Of a stretch of 36,731 bases of DNA, positions 1-8,226 are shown in pieces. Source of the stretch: Bacillota bacterium (GTDB lineage Bacteria; Bacillota; Limnochordia; Darwinibacteriales; Darwinibacteriaceae); assembly GCA_012520315.1 (NCBI GenBank), contig JAAYOM010000124.1, forward strand, positions 64,217-100,947, given 5' to 3'. The notes beneath the pieces are model-generated. The model saw only the letters and a list, made by a program, of their open reading frames with translations. It was not told the DNA's origin and did no database searches. Positions within the stretch are counted from its first letter, which is position 1; every line of letters begins with the position of its first letter. The position numbers and the translations under genes were made by a program.

Positions 1-336
1 ATGGCCAAACCATTTAAAGTGATTGGATTAAGTGAAGATGGAGCTTTTCCTTTGGTGGTCGCTGTGGTGTTTGGCATTACCTATGGATCAGGTGTGATCT
101 TAAGCCATGCACGCACAGGTAAAGTGACGCCTAAGGAAGCTCGCGTAGTGGGAACCTTTATGGCAATCGCCCACGCCTTAATTGAAGATACCATTATCTT
201 TTGGGTTCTTGGTGTGCCCCTCCTGCTGCTTTTGCTTCCCAGGATCGTTCTGGCTTATGTTATGGCGTACATTGTACATCGAATCACTCCCGAAGACAGC
301 CTAGCGCAGGGGAATAACCTCGACGCGGTTGACTAG
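1..336 (+). CDS. Membrane protein with nucleoside-recognition (Gate)-like domain, C-terminal part
   Basis: The frame is open from the first base and encodes 111 residues with hydrophobic segments at about residues 17-37 and 65-93. The segment HALIEDT just before the last membrane span resembles the conserved part of 'nucleoside recognition/Gate' membrane proteins (from memory). Those proteins are longer, so the ATG at base 1 is probably an internal methionine and the gene begins upstream of the window. Its last 36 bases overlap the end of the convergent gene on the other strand. Substrate and function are unknown. The reading frame is well supported; the family name is tentative. Confidence 0.6.
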   Translation: MAKPFKVIGLSEDGAFPLVVAVVFGITYGSGVILSHARTGKVTPKEARVVGTFMAIAHALIEDTIIFWVLGVPLLLLLLPRIVLAYVMAYIVHRITPEDSLAQGNNLDAVD

Positions 337-1482
337 CCAATGCTCTGGGCCGGGGGAAAGACCCAGGTTCAGAAGGAGCTTGGTGCCTTCAGACTGAGGT
401 ATATACAAGGTGACTGTAAAAGGAACCAGTACCGCATGTTCAACGGACCATGCGGCAGCCGCATTTAGGCTTAATAAGAACTCCAGAACCTGGCTGTGCT
501 CCTGAGCCAGGTTTTCGTCTAAATAGAGCAGCACTTGTTCACGATTCTTCGCCTCTATCGACAGCCGCAGCTGCTGGGCAAACTCTCTGAGCGAGGCGTC
601 TAAATCGCCGGGAATCTGCGGTCCAGAGGGTTTTAGCTTAAAGCTCTGCAACACTAATCTTCCTCCCTGTTCCTGCCAGACTGTGGAAGCCTGGTAGCGA
701 AAACCGCGATCGGAAGAAAAAAGTACAGTAAGCGGGTCCTTGACTTCGCTGCTGAGTTTGCCGTGGGAGTGGGGGAAACTTGCCAAATAATCTGCTAACC
801 CCGTCTCCCTCAAAGCAGGATCTAGAAGAGCTGCAATTTCGGTGGCATTTCTCTGGTTGATGGCATTTGTCAGCCTGGACACCTGCATCTGAATTCTGGA
901 TTGGAGTTCATCTACAACTGGAATCTCAACGGAAGCATCCTGTGGTTCTTCTGCGATCTGATCCATATCAGCATTCAGATTTTGCACGGCAAAGGCTGGA
1001 TACAGAGGCGGTTTACTCTTCCACCCCGTCAGTTCCCAGCCATCTGATAGAGTGACGTTAATTTCGGTACTGCCGATGGGAAACGAGAACTCAGGGAACC
1101 ATAGGCTGTTTCGATCCAGGAAGAGCGTCGAACCCTGGAGGTTGAGAAATCCTTCGTAGGCAAAACTCAAGACCTGGGGTCTCGCCTGGTTGAGGGAAAT
1201 GGAAATCATTGTACCGTGCACTCCCCGCTGAACCTTGTACTCCATTAGCCCGTCTGCCCAAAGCTCAGTAATTTGCGCGCTGGGGAAGAGCAGAAATGAA
1301 GGGGAAGAACTTAATGGTTCCATGGTTACTTCCCCTTGAACCCTTAAGAAACCACTTTCGGGCAGGAAAAAAACCTCTACATCAGCTCCTGCCGTCCCTT
1401 GCCAGAGGGTTGTCAACAGTATGGCTGTCAGTAGTGCCCTGACTGTACACAATAAGTGTTTTTTAGGCAGAATATTCTTCAT
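301..1482 (-). CDS. Predicted exported protein with two NTF2/SnoaL-like repeats, function unknown
   Basis: The start is the ATG at 1482, because a GGAG Shine-Dalgarno motif lies about 9 bases upstream. An upstream GTG at 1500 would overlap that motif. The 393-residue product starts with basic residues, a hydrophobic stretch and an AGA-type signal peptidase site, so it is probably secreted or periplasm-facing. After a beta-rich N-terminal half come two similar units beginning LTNAINQRNATEIAALLD and LRLSIEAKNREQVLLYLD. Both resemble the first helix of NTF2-like domains and are followed by beta strands. No catalytic motif is evident. It is transcribed divergently from the aminotransferase fusion gene and converges on the gene at the window edge. 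I do not recognise the family. Confidence 0.65.
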   Translation of the reverse strand: MKNILPKKHLLCTVRALLTAILLTTLWQGTAGADVEVFFLPESGFLRVQGEVTMEPLSSSPSFLLFPSAQITELWADGLMEYKVQRGVHGTMISISLNQARPQVLSFAYEGFLNLQGSTLFLDRNSLWFPEFSFPIGSTEINVTLSDGWELTGWKSKPPLYPAFAVQNLNADMDQIAEEPQDASVEIPVVDELQSRIQMQVSRLTNAINQRNATEIAALLDPALRETGLADYLASFPHSHGKLSSEVKDPLTVLFSSDRGFRYQASTVWQEQGGRLVLQSFKLKPSGPQIPGDLDASLREFAQQLRLSIEAKNREQVLLYLDENLAQEHSQVLEFLLSLNAAAAWSVEHAVLVPFTVTLYIPQSEGTKLLLNLGLSPGPEHWLVNRVEVIPLR

Positions 1483-1531
1483 TTCACCATCTCCTCGCAC
1501 GTGCCTACACCTTTATCTTTTTCCTTGTTTA

Positions 1532-1560
1532 TTGAAATACCTGCTGAGAATTGTTATAAT
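1532..1560 (+). promoter_or_regulatory. SigA-type promoter of the aminotransferase-reductase fusion gene
   Basis: TTGAAA at 1532-1537 and TATAAT at 1555-1560 are separated by 17 bases, a near-consensus vegetative promoter. Transcription would start around 1567, about 40 bases before the ATG at 1606. Confidence 0.8.
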
Positions 1561-1569
1561 AAATCATGT

Positions 1570-1582
1570 GCACAAAGTGTGC
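1570..1582 (+). promoter_or_regulatory. Small palindrome at the transcription start, possible operator
   Basis: GCACA-AAG-TGTGC is a perfect 5-bp inverted repeat with a 3-base centre. It lies 10 bases downstream of the -10 box, where a repressor would block initiation. The cognate regulator is unknown, and a chance palindrome of this size is possible. Confidence 0.3.
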
Positions 1583-1605
1583 TCAATAACCTGGGGAGGT
1601 TCAGC

Positions 1606-4215
1606 ATGCATCCATACATAGAATTTGTCAATCCGCATCTAGGCAGTCTGCTCACGAAAATCGGTCTGAACAAGCGCTTTGTACGGGGAACCGGTGTGTA
1701 TCTGTATGATGAGAAGCAGCAAGAATATCTAGACTGTATTGCAGCCTACGGGGCATTGCCCTTTGGATACAATCCTCCCGAGATCTGGGAGGCAGTTCAT
1801 CAAGTAGAGTGCAGCCAGGAGCCAAGTTTTATTCAGCCCTCCCTCTTGGAGGCGGCGGGGGATCTGGCTGCTAGACTGATTGCCCTTGGGCCTGAGGGAC
1901 TTAAGTATGTAACCTTCGCCAACAGTGGAGCCGAAGCAGTAGAAGCTGCTTTGAAGCTCTGCAGGGCCAAGACAGGCAAAAGGACGATTTTATCGACAAC
2001 GAACAGTTTTCATGGCAAGACGCTGGGGGCGCTTTCGGCAACAGGAAACGACGATTATCAAAAAGCCTTTGGAGCACCCGCCGGTGCTTTCCAGCACATT
2101 GCCTACGGTGATATAGATGCACTGGAAGGATACCTGGAGCAAGCAGCAGGCGATACGGCGGCCTTTATCGTTGAGCCGATTCAAGGTGAAGGGGGCATTG
2201 TGGAACCGCCTGCAGGCTATCTGCGACAAGTGCAGGAGCTCTGCGCCAAGCATGGAGTTCTCACCATTTTCGATGAAATTCAGACCGGATTGGGCCGAAC
2301 GGGGAGCCTCTTTGCCTGTGAGCGGGAAGGAGTTACCCCAGATGTGATCGTCCTTGCCAAAGCGCTGGGGGGCGGCCTGATCCCCATTGGTGCAGTTCTC
2401 TGCACAGAAAACGCATACACCGAAGAGTTTGGCCATAAACACTCCTCCACCTTTGCCGGCAACTCTTTGGGATGCCGGGTCGGTTTGGCAGTCTTAGACC
2501 TTTTGACCAGGGAGGATAACTCCCTGCTCAAGGAAGTCAGCCGGAAAGGTGCCAAACTCAAGGCCGGCCTGGAGGAGGTAGCACTGCGTTATCCTTCCAT
2601 TATCAAGAAAATTCGGGGTCAGGGACTAATGCTTGGCATCGAGTTTGTTGCCAGCAAGGACTCATATCCGCGCAGCCTCTTAGGTGTTATGGCAGAACAG
2701 GAAATGCTGACGCCCATGGTGTCTTCCTATTTGTTGAATGTCGAAAAAGTACGTGTTGCCCCAACCCTAAACGGTGCCAGCGTGATTCGAATTGAACCTG
2801 CGTTGACCATCAGCGATGAACAGATTGAGAGAGTAATTGAGGCAGTGGAACGATGCGTTGGCCAGCTGTCCCAGCGGAACACCGCCGCCTTCCTCGGCCA
2901 TCTAGTAAATTACACGGATTTTGAGTTGTCCGGCCAGCCAGTTGAAGCAGAAGATTTGGCAATCACAGCTGAGCCCGAAGACGGCCGTTTTGCCTTTCTA
3001 GTGCATCCTGTCGATGTGAAAAACTACAGCGAGTTTGATCAGAGTTTGGCGAGCTTGAGCCAAGAGCAAGTTGAGGATTTGAGCTCACGGTGGAATGATT
3101 TGGTAGAACCCTTTGTGATCAGCAGTGCCAGGATTGTGGATAAAAGAGGCAGGAGTGCCTTTGGGGACTTTATTTGCGTTCCTAAGACTGCAGATCAGCT
3201 ATTGGCCGATCCTAAGCAGGCCTTAGAGGAGATTTCATCTGCTGTGGAATTGGCAGCCCGGCGGGGGGCCAAAATTGTAGGTCTGGGAGCCTATACCTCA
3301 GTTGTGACCATGGGCGGTCGCCAGCTGCTGCCCCACACAAATGTGGCGCTAACTACCGGCAACAGCTACACTGTCGTATCAGGGGCAGAGGCCGTGCTCA
3401 CAGCGGCCGGGCGCCTTGGAATCGACTTGAACAGGGCCACTGGTGTGGTGATTGGCGCAGGCGGCGCCATCGGCAAGGCGGTAGCATTGCTCCTGTCAGA
3501 AGAGGTTCATCGCCTAATTCTGGTGGGCAATCCCTCCCGCCCTCAAAAAAGCGAACATCGGGGCCTTAAGATTGTGGTCGAGGTTATCCGGCACCTTGAT
3601 GAACTGAACAGAGCGGGGCGATCCTTTGACCCTGGCAGTCTAGGTGCTTTTGTTGGCAGCCTCACTGATTTGCCTGCTGAATCTGAATCGTTGCCTGTAT
3701 GGATGGAATATGCAAGGGGGCTGATGCAGCGGGGGGCACCCCTTACGGTCACTGTGGATCGGGAACAATATCTGCCTCAGGGTGATGTTGTAGTGGCTGC
3801 CACCAGCAGTTTAGAACGCTTGATTACCCCGGATCTCCTTAAACAGGGGGCGGTTGTCTGTGACCTGTCCCGGCCGAGTAATGTGAGCGAGGAAGTTCTG
3901 GAGAAACGCCCGGATGTATTGGTAATTGACGGCGGTGTGATTGCTATGCCGAACTCCCCCGATTTGGGCTGGAATTTTGGGTTTGAAAAGGGAACAGGGT
4001 TTGCCTGCATGTCTGAGACAATAATGCTGGCCATTGACAAATGCTATGAGCATAGCAGCCTAGGGGCGGACCTTAACCTGAGGCAGCTGGAGAGGCTGCG
4101 CAAGTTAGCAGATGAACAGGGCTTTTCATTAGCAGGTTTTCGAAATTTTGACCGACCGCTCGATCCTGCCGTTTGGGACAGAGTGGCGAAATTTAAGAAA
4201 ACATCGAGTTTTTGA
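1606..4215 (+). CDS. Class III aminotransferase fused to acyl-ACP-reductase-like dehydrogenase
   Basis: An 869-residue two-domain protein. The start is ATG 1606, set by GGGGAGG nine bases upstream; a longer open frame upstream runs through the promoter. Residues ~1-420 are a fold-type I class III PLP aminotransferase. Visible motifs are NSGAEAVEAALKL, the FDEIQTGLGRTG segment with the cofactor Asp, and the Schiff-base Lys252 in LAKALGGG. Residues ~450-869 resemble the cyanobacterial long-chain acyl-ACP reductase (AAR). They show GLGAYTSVVTMGG, TTGNSYT, the nucleotide loop GAGGAIGKAV near residue 613, and Cys801 in FACMSETIML, which lines up from memory with the acyl-accepting cysteine of AAR. 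The domain pair suggests reduction of an acyl thioester to an aldehyde and transamination to an amine. That chemistry is inference; the substrate is unknown. An alternative is a shikimate-dehydrogenase-like role for the second domain. Confidence 0.8.
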   Translation: MHPYIEFVNPHLGSLLTKIGLNKRFVRGTGVYLYDEKQQEYLDCIAAYGALPFGYNPPEIWEAVHQVECSQEPSFIQPSLLEAAGDLAARLIALGPEGLKYVTFANSGAEAVEAALKLCRAKTGKRTILSTTNSFHGKTLGALSATGNDDYQKAFGAPAGAFQHIAYGDIDALEGYLEQAAGDTAAFIVEPIQGEGGIVEPPAGYLRQVQELCAKHGVLTIFDEIQTGLGRTGSLFACEREGVTPDVIVLAKALGGGLIPIGAVLCTENAYTEEFGHKHSSTFAGNSLGCRVGLAVLDLLTREDNSLLKEVSRKGAKLKAGLEEVALRYPSIIKKIRGQGLMLGIEFVASKDSYPRSLLGVMAEQEMLTPMVSSYLLNVEKVRVAPTLNGASVIRIEPALTISDEQIERVIEAVERCVGQLSQRNTAAFLGHLVNYTDFELSGQPVEAEDLAITAEPEDGRFAFLVHPVDVKNYSEFDQSLASLSQEQVEDLSSRWNDLVEPFVISSARIVDKRGRSAFGDFICVPKTADQLLADPKQALEEISSAVELAARRGAKIVGLGAYTSVVTMGGRQLLPHTNVALTTGNSYTVVSGAEAVLTAAGRLGIDLNRATGVVIGAGGAIGKAVALLLSEEVHRLILVGNPSRPQKSEHRGLKIVVEVIRHLDELNRAGRSFDPGSLGAFVGSLTDLPAESESLPVWMEYARGLMQRGAPLTVTVDREQYLPQGDVVVAATSSLERLITPDLLKQGAVVCDLSRPSNVSEEVLEKRPDVLVIDGGVIAMPNSPDLGWNFGFEKGTGFACMSETIMLAIDKCYEHSSLGADLNLRQLERLRKLADEQGFSLAGFRNFDRPLDPAVWDRVAKFKKTSSF

Positions 4216-4218
4216 CAG

Positions 4219-4243
4219 GACCGGGAGCATGCTCCCGGTCTTT
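4219..4243 (+). terminator. Perfect GC-rich hairpin after the fusion gene
   Basis: GACCGGGAGC and GCTCCCGGTC form a 10-bp inverted repeat with only AT between them, followed by TTT. The U-tract is short, so termination may be partial. It begins 4 bases after the stop codon. Confidence 0.5.
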
Positions 4244-4329
4244 CAGATCTATGCTGTAGAAGAAAGCTGACAGGAATTTGTACAGTAATACAGAACAATA
4301 AGGGTGTAGAGAGGAATGGAGATGAGAAC

Positions 4330-5589
4330 ATGAATAAACTTGCTCTTTACGGCGGCACGCCTGTGCGCACTAAACCGTGGGTTTCCAAATACATGGGCAG
4401 TGAAGAACTGGGAGAAGAAGAGAAGGCTAGAGTACTGAAGGTGTTGAAGAAAAAGAGGGTTTTCCGTTACTTTCCTCTTGGACTGGAGACTTCTGAGTGC
4501 AGTGCTCTGGAAAATGAATATAGAAGTTTCTTGAACACCAAGCATGCCTTGGCAGTGAATTCGGGCACATCCGCCTTGGTTTGCGCCCTTGTGGCCTGCG
4601 GGGTAGGACCTGGAGACGAAGTAATCATACCTGCCTATACTTGGGTGGCAACCGCGGCCGCTGTGGCGATGCTTGGTGCTGTGCCCGTCCTGTGCGAGAT
4701 TGATGAGAGCCTTACGCTGGATCCTCAGGACTTCTCTAGACGCATAACGGTTAGGACAAAGGCTGTCATTGTGGTTCATATGCGCGGCATCTCCGCAGCT
4801 ATGGATGAGATTATGCAGATAGCTAAAGAACACGGGGTTCGAGTGATTGAAGATGCCGCCCAGGCCAACGGCGGTGTTTATCAAGAACGCATGCTGGGCT
4901 CGATCGGCGATGCCGGCTGTTTCAGTCTGCAGCAGGCTAAGGTGATCACAACCGGCGAGGGGGGTATGCTTGTCACAGATTCTGAAGAGTTGTGGCAGCG
5001 GGCGGTGCTATATCATGATGGTGCAGGCTATCAGTTCCGTTTCATTGAACGAAAGATTCCCGCCTTTCCCGGGCAGAATTACAGGCTCACAGAGCTGCAG
5101 GCGGCCCTTTCCTTAGGTCAGCTAGAAAAAATGCCGTCTATCCTGGCCCAAACGAAGGCGAATAAGCAGAAGATAGTTCAGGGCCTGAGGGAACAAACGA
5201 AAATCCAGCTGTCACCTGTTTTTGGCACAGAACACGATCTAGGACTCAGTCTGATTTTTTACGTTGCAGATGGAGAAAAAGCCCGCTTAGCGGCAGAGGC
5301 TCTGACAGCAGAGGGGATCCAGGCTTACCAGGTTTATGACGGAGTATCTAATGATCAGCATATCTATATCAACTGGGAGTTTCTAATGAACAAAGCGGAT
5401 CCCTGGGGCGGCAATTATCCCTGGAGTATCAATCCTGAAGCTGAGATTGAGTACAGCGAGCATACTTGCCCCTTCACCCTTGATCTTCTGCACCGGGCTG
5501 TGCAGGTTCATCTTAATCAAATGGTTACAGATGAGGATATTGCAGATCTTCTTCAGGCAGTGGATAAGGTAGCTTCACATCTGCTTTGA
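4330..5589 (+). CDS. DegT/DnrJ/EryC1/StrS-family PLP aminotransferase
   Basis: A 419-residue fold-type I PLP enzyme of the sugar-aminotransferase family. It starts with the typical LALYGGTPVRTKPW segment. It shows NSGTSAL (cofactor phosphate binding), PAYTWVATAAAV, the EDAAQANGG segment with the cofactor Asp, and Lys204 in the QAKVITTGEGG segment as the likely Schiff-base lysine. Such enzymes usually aminate keto-sugars or act on related small cyclic substrates. No nucleotide-sugar genes are adjacent, so the substrate cannot be inferred. It lies 114 bases after the fusion gene in the same direction, behind a hairpin. It is followed 27 bases later by dapF, so it probably shares a transcript with dapF and the phosphodiesterase gene. 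Confidence 0.85.
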   Translation: MNKLALYGGTPVRTKPWVSKYMGSEELGEEEKARVLKVLKKKRVFRYFPLGLETSECSALENEYRSFLNTKHALAVNSGTSALVCALVACGVGPGDEVIIPAYTWVATAAAVAMLGAVPVLCEIDESLTLDPQDFSRRITVRTKAVIVVHMRGISAAMDEIMQIAKEHGVRVIEDAAQANGGVYQERMLGSIGDAGCFSLQQAKVITTGEGGMLVTDSEELWQRAVLYHDGAGYQFRFIERKIPAFPGQNYRLTELQAALSLGQLEKMPSILAQTKANKQKIVQGLREQTKIQLSPVFGTEHDLGLSLIFYVADGEKARLAAEALTAEGIQAYQVYDGVSNDQHIYINWEFLMNKADPWGGNYPWSINPEAEIEYSEHTCPFTLDLLHRAVQVHLNQMVTDEDIADLLQAVDKVASHLL

Positions 5590-5616
5590 TTTGGGAGCAT
5601 TGAGGAGAGAACAGTT

Positions 5617-6447
5617 ATGGCTCTAGAGTTTGTGAAATATCATGGGTTGGGTAATGACTTTATTATTGTTGAGGACTTTAAAGAAGTTTTGCTCCCCCAG
5701 GGTGGGCTGCTTGCCAAAGCCTTATGCCATCGGCAGTTTGGTATTGGTGCCGATGGGCTGGTGCTGATTACAAGGGCAGCGGGCTTGTATACCATGCGGA
5801 TCTTTAACGCGGACGGCAGCGAAGCTGAGATGTGCGGCAACGCCATTCGCTGTGTGGCTGACTATCTGATAGGGGAGGGCCTGGCTTCAGGTTCTGCAAT
5901 CCGGGTCGGAAGCCTAAGCGGTGAAAAGGAGATCAGCGTTTCCGGGGAGCAGTATACCGTAAACATGGGAGAACCAGATTTTTCATTTGCCAAGGGAGAA
6001 GCTGTGGAAATCCTCTCCCACGGAACGGCTTGGTCTGCTTATCCAGTGTCTATGGGAAATCCCCATGCTGTAATTTTTGTTGACTATCTTGCCGAGCTCG
6101 ACTTTGAGCTTTGGGGACCCCGTTTAGAGTCGGCCAGGGAATGGTCTGCCGGCTCCAATGTTGAGTTTGTGCAGGTACTGTCTCCAAGTCACATCAAGGT
6201 CAAAGTCTGGGAACGCGGTGCAGGGCCTACCCTAGCCTGCGGCACCGGGGCTTGTGCTGCTGCAGCCGCGGCAGCAAGGCACGGCTTGGTCCACAAGCTG
6301 ACAGAAGATGCCGTGAAGGTATCCTTACCAGGCGGCGATCTCGCCATCTATGGGGATGGGGACAATCACATCTATATGGTAGGACCGGCTGTAAGAGTCT
6401 TTTCAGGCAGAATAGACATTTCACAGATAGAAGGGGTGGAGAAGTGA
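5617..6447 (+). CDS. dapF: Diaminopimelate epimerase
   Basis: A 276-residue enzyme of usual length, interconverting LL- and meso-diaminopimelate for lysine and peptidoglycan synthesis. It opens with FVKYHGLGNDFIIVE. The two catalytic cysteines are in conserved motifs: Cys73 in NADGSEAEMCGNAIRC and Cys208 in GPTLACGTGAC. A GAGGAG Shine-Dalgarno motif lies about 9 bases before the ATG. Its stop codon overlaps the next start as TGATG, which suggests translational coupling. No lysine riboswitch is visible upstream. Confidence 0.97.
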   Translation: MALEFVKYHGLGNDFIIVEDFKEVLLPQGGLLAKALCHRQFGIGADGLVLITRAAGLYTMRIFNADGSEAEMCGNAIRCVADYLIGEGLASGSAIRVGSLSGEKEISVSGEQYTVNMGEPDFSFAKGEAVEILSHGTAWSAYPVSMGNPHAVIFVDYLAELDFELWGPRLESAREWSAGSNVEFVQVLSPSHIKVKVWERGAGPTLACGTGACAAAAAAARHGLVHKLTEDAVKVSLPGGDLAIYGDGDNHIYMVGPAVRVFSGRIDISQIEGVEK

Positions 6448-7157
6448 TGATTGTAATGGCACATCGGGGATTTTCAAGCAAGGCTCCGGAAAACACTATG
6501 GCCGCTTTTACCCTGGCTCTAGACGCTGGCGCTGAGGGTATTGAACTGGATGTTCACCTGACGAAGGACGGAGAAGTTGTTGTAATTCACGACCATACCC
6601 TCGCAAGAACCACGAACGGTACTGGGCTCGTAGCAGACCTCACTTTAGCCGAACTGCAGGAGCTCGATGCGGGACTCTGGTTTTCGCCGGAGTTTAAGGG
6701 TGAAAGGCTCCCGAGCTTGCGGGAGGTTCTGGAGCTGCTTAAAGAACACAATGTATTACTCAACGTGGAAACAAAAGCAGCCCTAGGTTATGAACAGCTC
6801 AATGAAAAGCTGGCATCCCTTCTGGATGAGTATGCCATGTGGGAAAAGACAATAATCTCATCTTTCAACCATTACGCCTTAGTTCACATCAAAACCATCA
6901 GACCGCAGGCCCGCACCGGCATTCTTTATAACTGCGGCCTGGTTAATCCTTGGGAATATGCGAAGAGCATCGGCGCCACGGCGCTGCATCCGTATTATTT
7001 AACGATTGTTCCGGAGCTGGTTCAGGCAGCCCAGCAGCATGGGATGATGGTTAATGTCTGGACTGTAGACGAAGAAGTTGATATCGAAAGGGTATCACTT
7101 GCCGGTGTTGACGCCATTATTACTAATGTGCCAGACAGAGTGCTGAGTATGAGGTAA
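6447..7157 (+). CDS. Glycerophosphodiester phosphodiesterase
   Basis: The start is ATG 6447, overlapping the dapF stop as TGATG; the open frame extends further upstream but only inside dapF. The 236-residue product is a compact cytoplasmic GDPD-type TIM barrel. It shows the N-terminal MAHRGFSSKAPENTMAAF signature with catalytic His, ELDVHLTKDGEVVVIHD with the metal-binding Glu/Asp and second His, and VETK with a further acidic residue. The product should hydrolyse glycerophosphodiesters to glycerol-3-phosphate and an alcohol. There is no signal peptide. It is the last gene before a strong bidirectional terminator. Confidence 0.92.
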   Translation: MIVMAHRGFSSKAPENTMAAFTLALDAGAEGIELDVHLTKDGEVVVIHDHTLARTTNGTGLVADLTLAELQELDAGLWFSPEFKGERLPSLREVLELLKEHNVLLNVETKAALGYEQLNEKLASLLDEYAMWEKTIISSFNHYALVHIKTIRPQARTGILYNCGLVNPWEYAKSIGATALHPYYLTIVPELVQAAQQHGMMVNVWTVDEEVDIERVSLAGVDAIITNVPDRVLSMR

Positions 7158-7165
7158 TAAACACG

Positions 7166-7207
7166 AAAAAAGGGGTGTCTTCACTTGCGTTGAAGACGCC
7201 CCTTTTT
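7166..7207. terminator. Bidirectional intrinsic terminator between convergent operons
   Basis: A-rich flank, 13-bp stem (7171-7183 with 7191-7203, one G-T wobble), loop CTTGCGT, then a T-run. The A-tract on one side and T-tract on the other mean it can stop transcripts from the dapF side and from the M42 operon. Confidence 0.85.
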
Positions 7208-7230
7208 GATGCAGATTCTTAGATAGGCCT

Positions 7231-8226
7231 TTAAATTCCGCTGAGATCTTGATCCGCCAAAGCCACCACTAGATCTGTACAGGCTTTGATATCTCTAATA
7301 TCCACCATCTCCGAGGGCGAGTGTACATAGCGGGTGGGAATGGAAATGGTTCCAGACGGTATGCCGGCCTTAGTTAGGTGGATGGCCCCCGCATCTGTGC
7401 CGCCGAATTCCAGTACTTCCATTTGATAGGGGATGTTATTTTCTTCAGCAATGTTCACCAACAGTTCCTTCACCTTTGGATGCACGATCAGTGAGGAGTC
7501 TTTGACCTTGATTGCAGCCCCTTTACCTAAGGAAACATCCATTCTTCTGGCTTCCGGCATATCTCCAGTCAGGGTCACATCGAGGGCGATGCCCAGATCT
7601 GGTTCAATGCCGTAGGCCGCAGTACGCGCTCCCCTGAGGCCAACTTCCTCCTGGGCAGTGAAGACAAAGCAGAGGGTGTTGTTGGGGTCCTCAATTCTCT
7701 TCAGCGCTTCAATAAGGATGGCGCAACCCACACGGTCATCCATAGCCTTGGCAATTAGGCGGTTGCCAAGATCTACAAACTCCCGGTGGAAGATGCCAAA
7801 CTCACCGACCTTAACCTTCTCTAGTGCTTCCTCCTTGCTTTCAGCGCCAATATCGATGTACAGCTTATCGAGGGTTAGCTCCTTCCAGGAACCCTTTTCT
7901 TGATAGATCGCTCCGACCGCACCGCTGGCGAAGCGGACTCTATTGCCCACCAGAGTGGAGATGCTGACCCCGCCAACATTGCTGAAACGCAAAAAGCCCT
8001 TGTCGTCAATGTGGGTGACAACCAAGCCAATTTCGTCAGTGTGGGCGGCAAACATGATGGTTCGCCCATCCTCGGCACCCTTTTTGACTGCGATCAAATT
8101 GCCCAGCACATCCGTTTTGATCTCATCAACATGTTCCTCGATCATGGTTCGGATTAACTCTGTAACCTCAGTTTCATATCCGGAGGGGCCAAAGGCCTCA
8201 GTTAGCTGTTTTAGTACTGTTTTCAT
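7231..8226 (-). CDS. M42 family aminopeptidase (third of tandem operon)
   Basis: A 331-residue cytoplasmic metallo-aminopeptidase of the glutamyl aminopeptidase/TET/FrvX family, expected to form large oligomers that trim peptides. The dinuclear metal site is intact: AAHTDEIG (His and Asp), AMDDRVG (bridging Asp), AQEEVGLRGA (catalytic and metal Glu), ALDV (Asp) and TRYVHSP (His). The start overlaps the stop of the upstream paralog by 4 bases, so the genes are translationally coupled. It is the most canonical of the three copies. Peptide specificity cannot be assigned. Confidence 0.93.
   Translation of the reverse strand: MKTVLKQLTEAFGPSGYETEVTELIRTMIEEHVDEIKTDVLGNLIAVKKGAEDGRTIMFAAHTDEIGLVVTHIDDKGFLRFSNVGGVSISTLVGNRVRFASGAVGAIYQEKGSWKELTLDKLYIDIGAESKEEALEKVKVGEFGIFHREFVDLGNRLIAKAMDDRVGCAILIEALKRIEDPNNTLCFVFTAQEEVGLRGARTAAYGIEPDLGIALDVTLTGDMPEARRMDVSLGKGAAIKVKDSSLIVHPKVKELLVNIAEENNIPYQMEVLEFGGTDAGAIHLTKAGIPSGTISIPTRYVHSPSEMVDIRDIKACTDLVVALADQDLSGI

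Noticed and set aside
1990-2442. 150-residue minus-strand ORF within the aminotransferase domain
   Set aside because: It lies entirely inside a conserved gene and has no ribosome site or recognisable domain.
4249-4884. 211-residue minus-strand ORF over the start of the DegT gene
   Set aside because: It is antisense to the conserved DegT N-terminus, with His/Cys-rich shadow composition.
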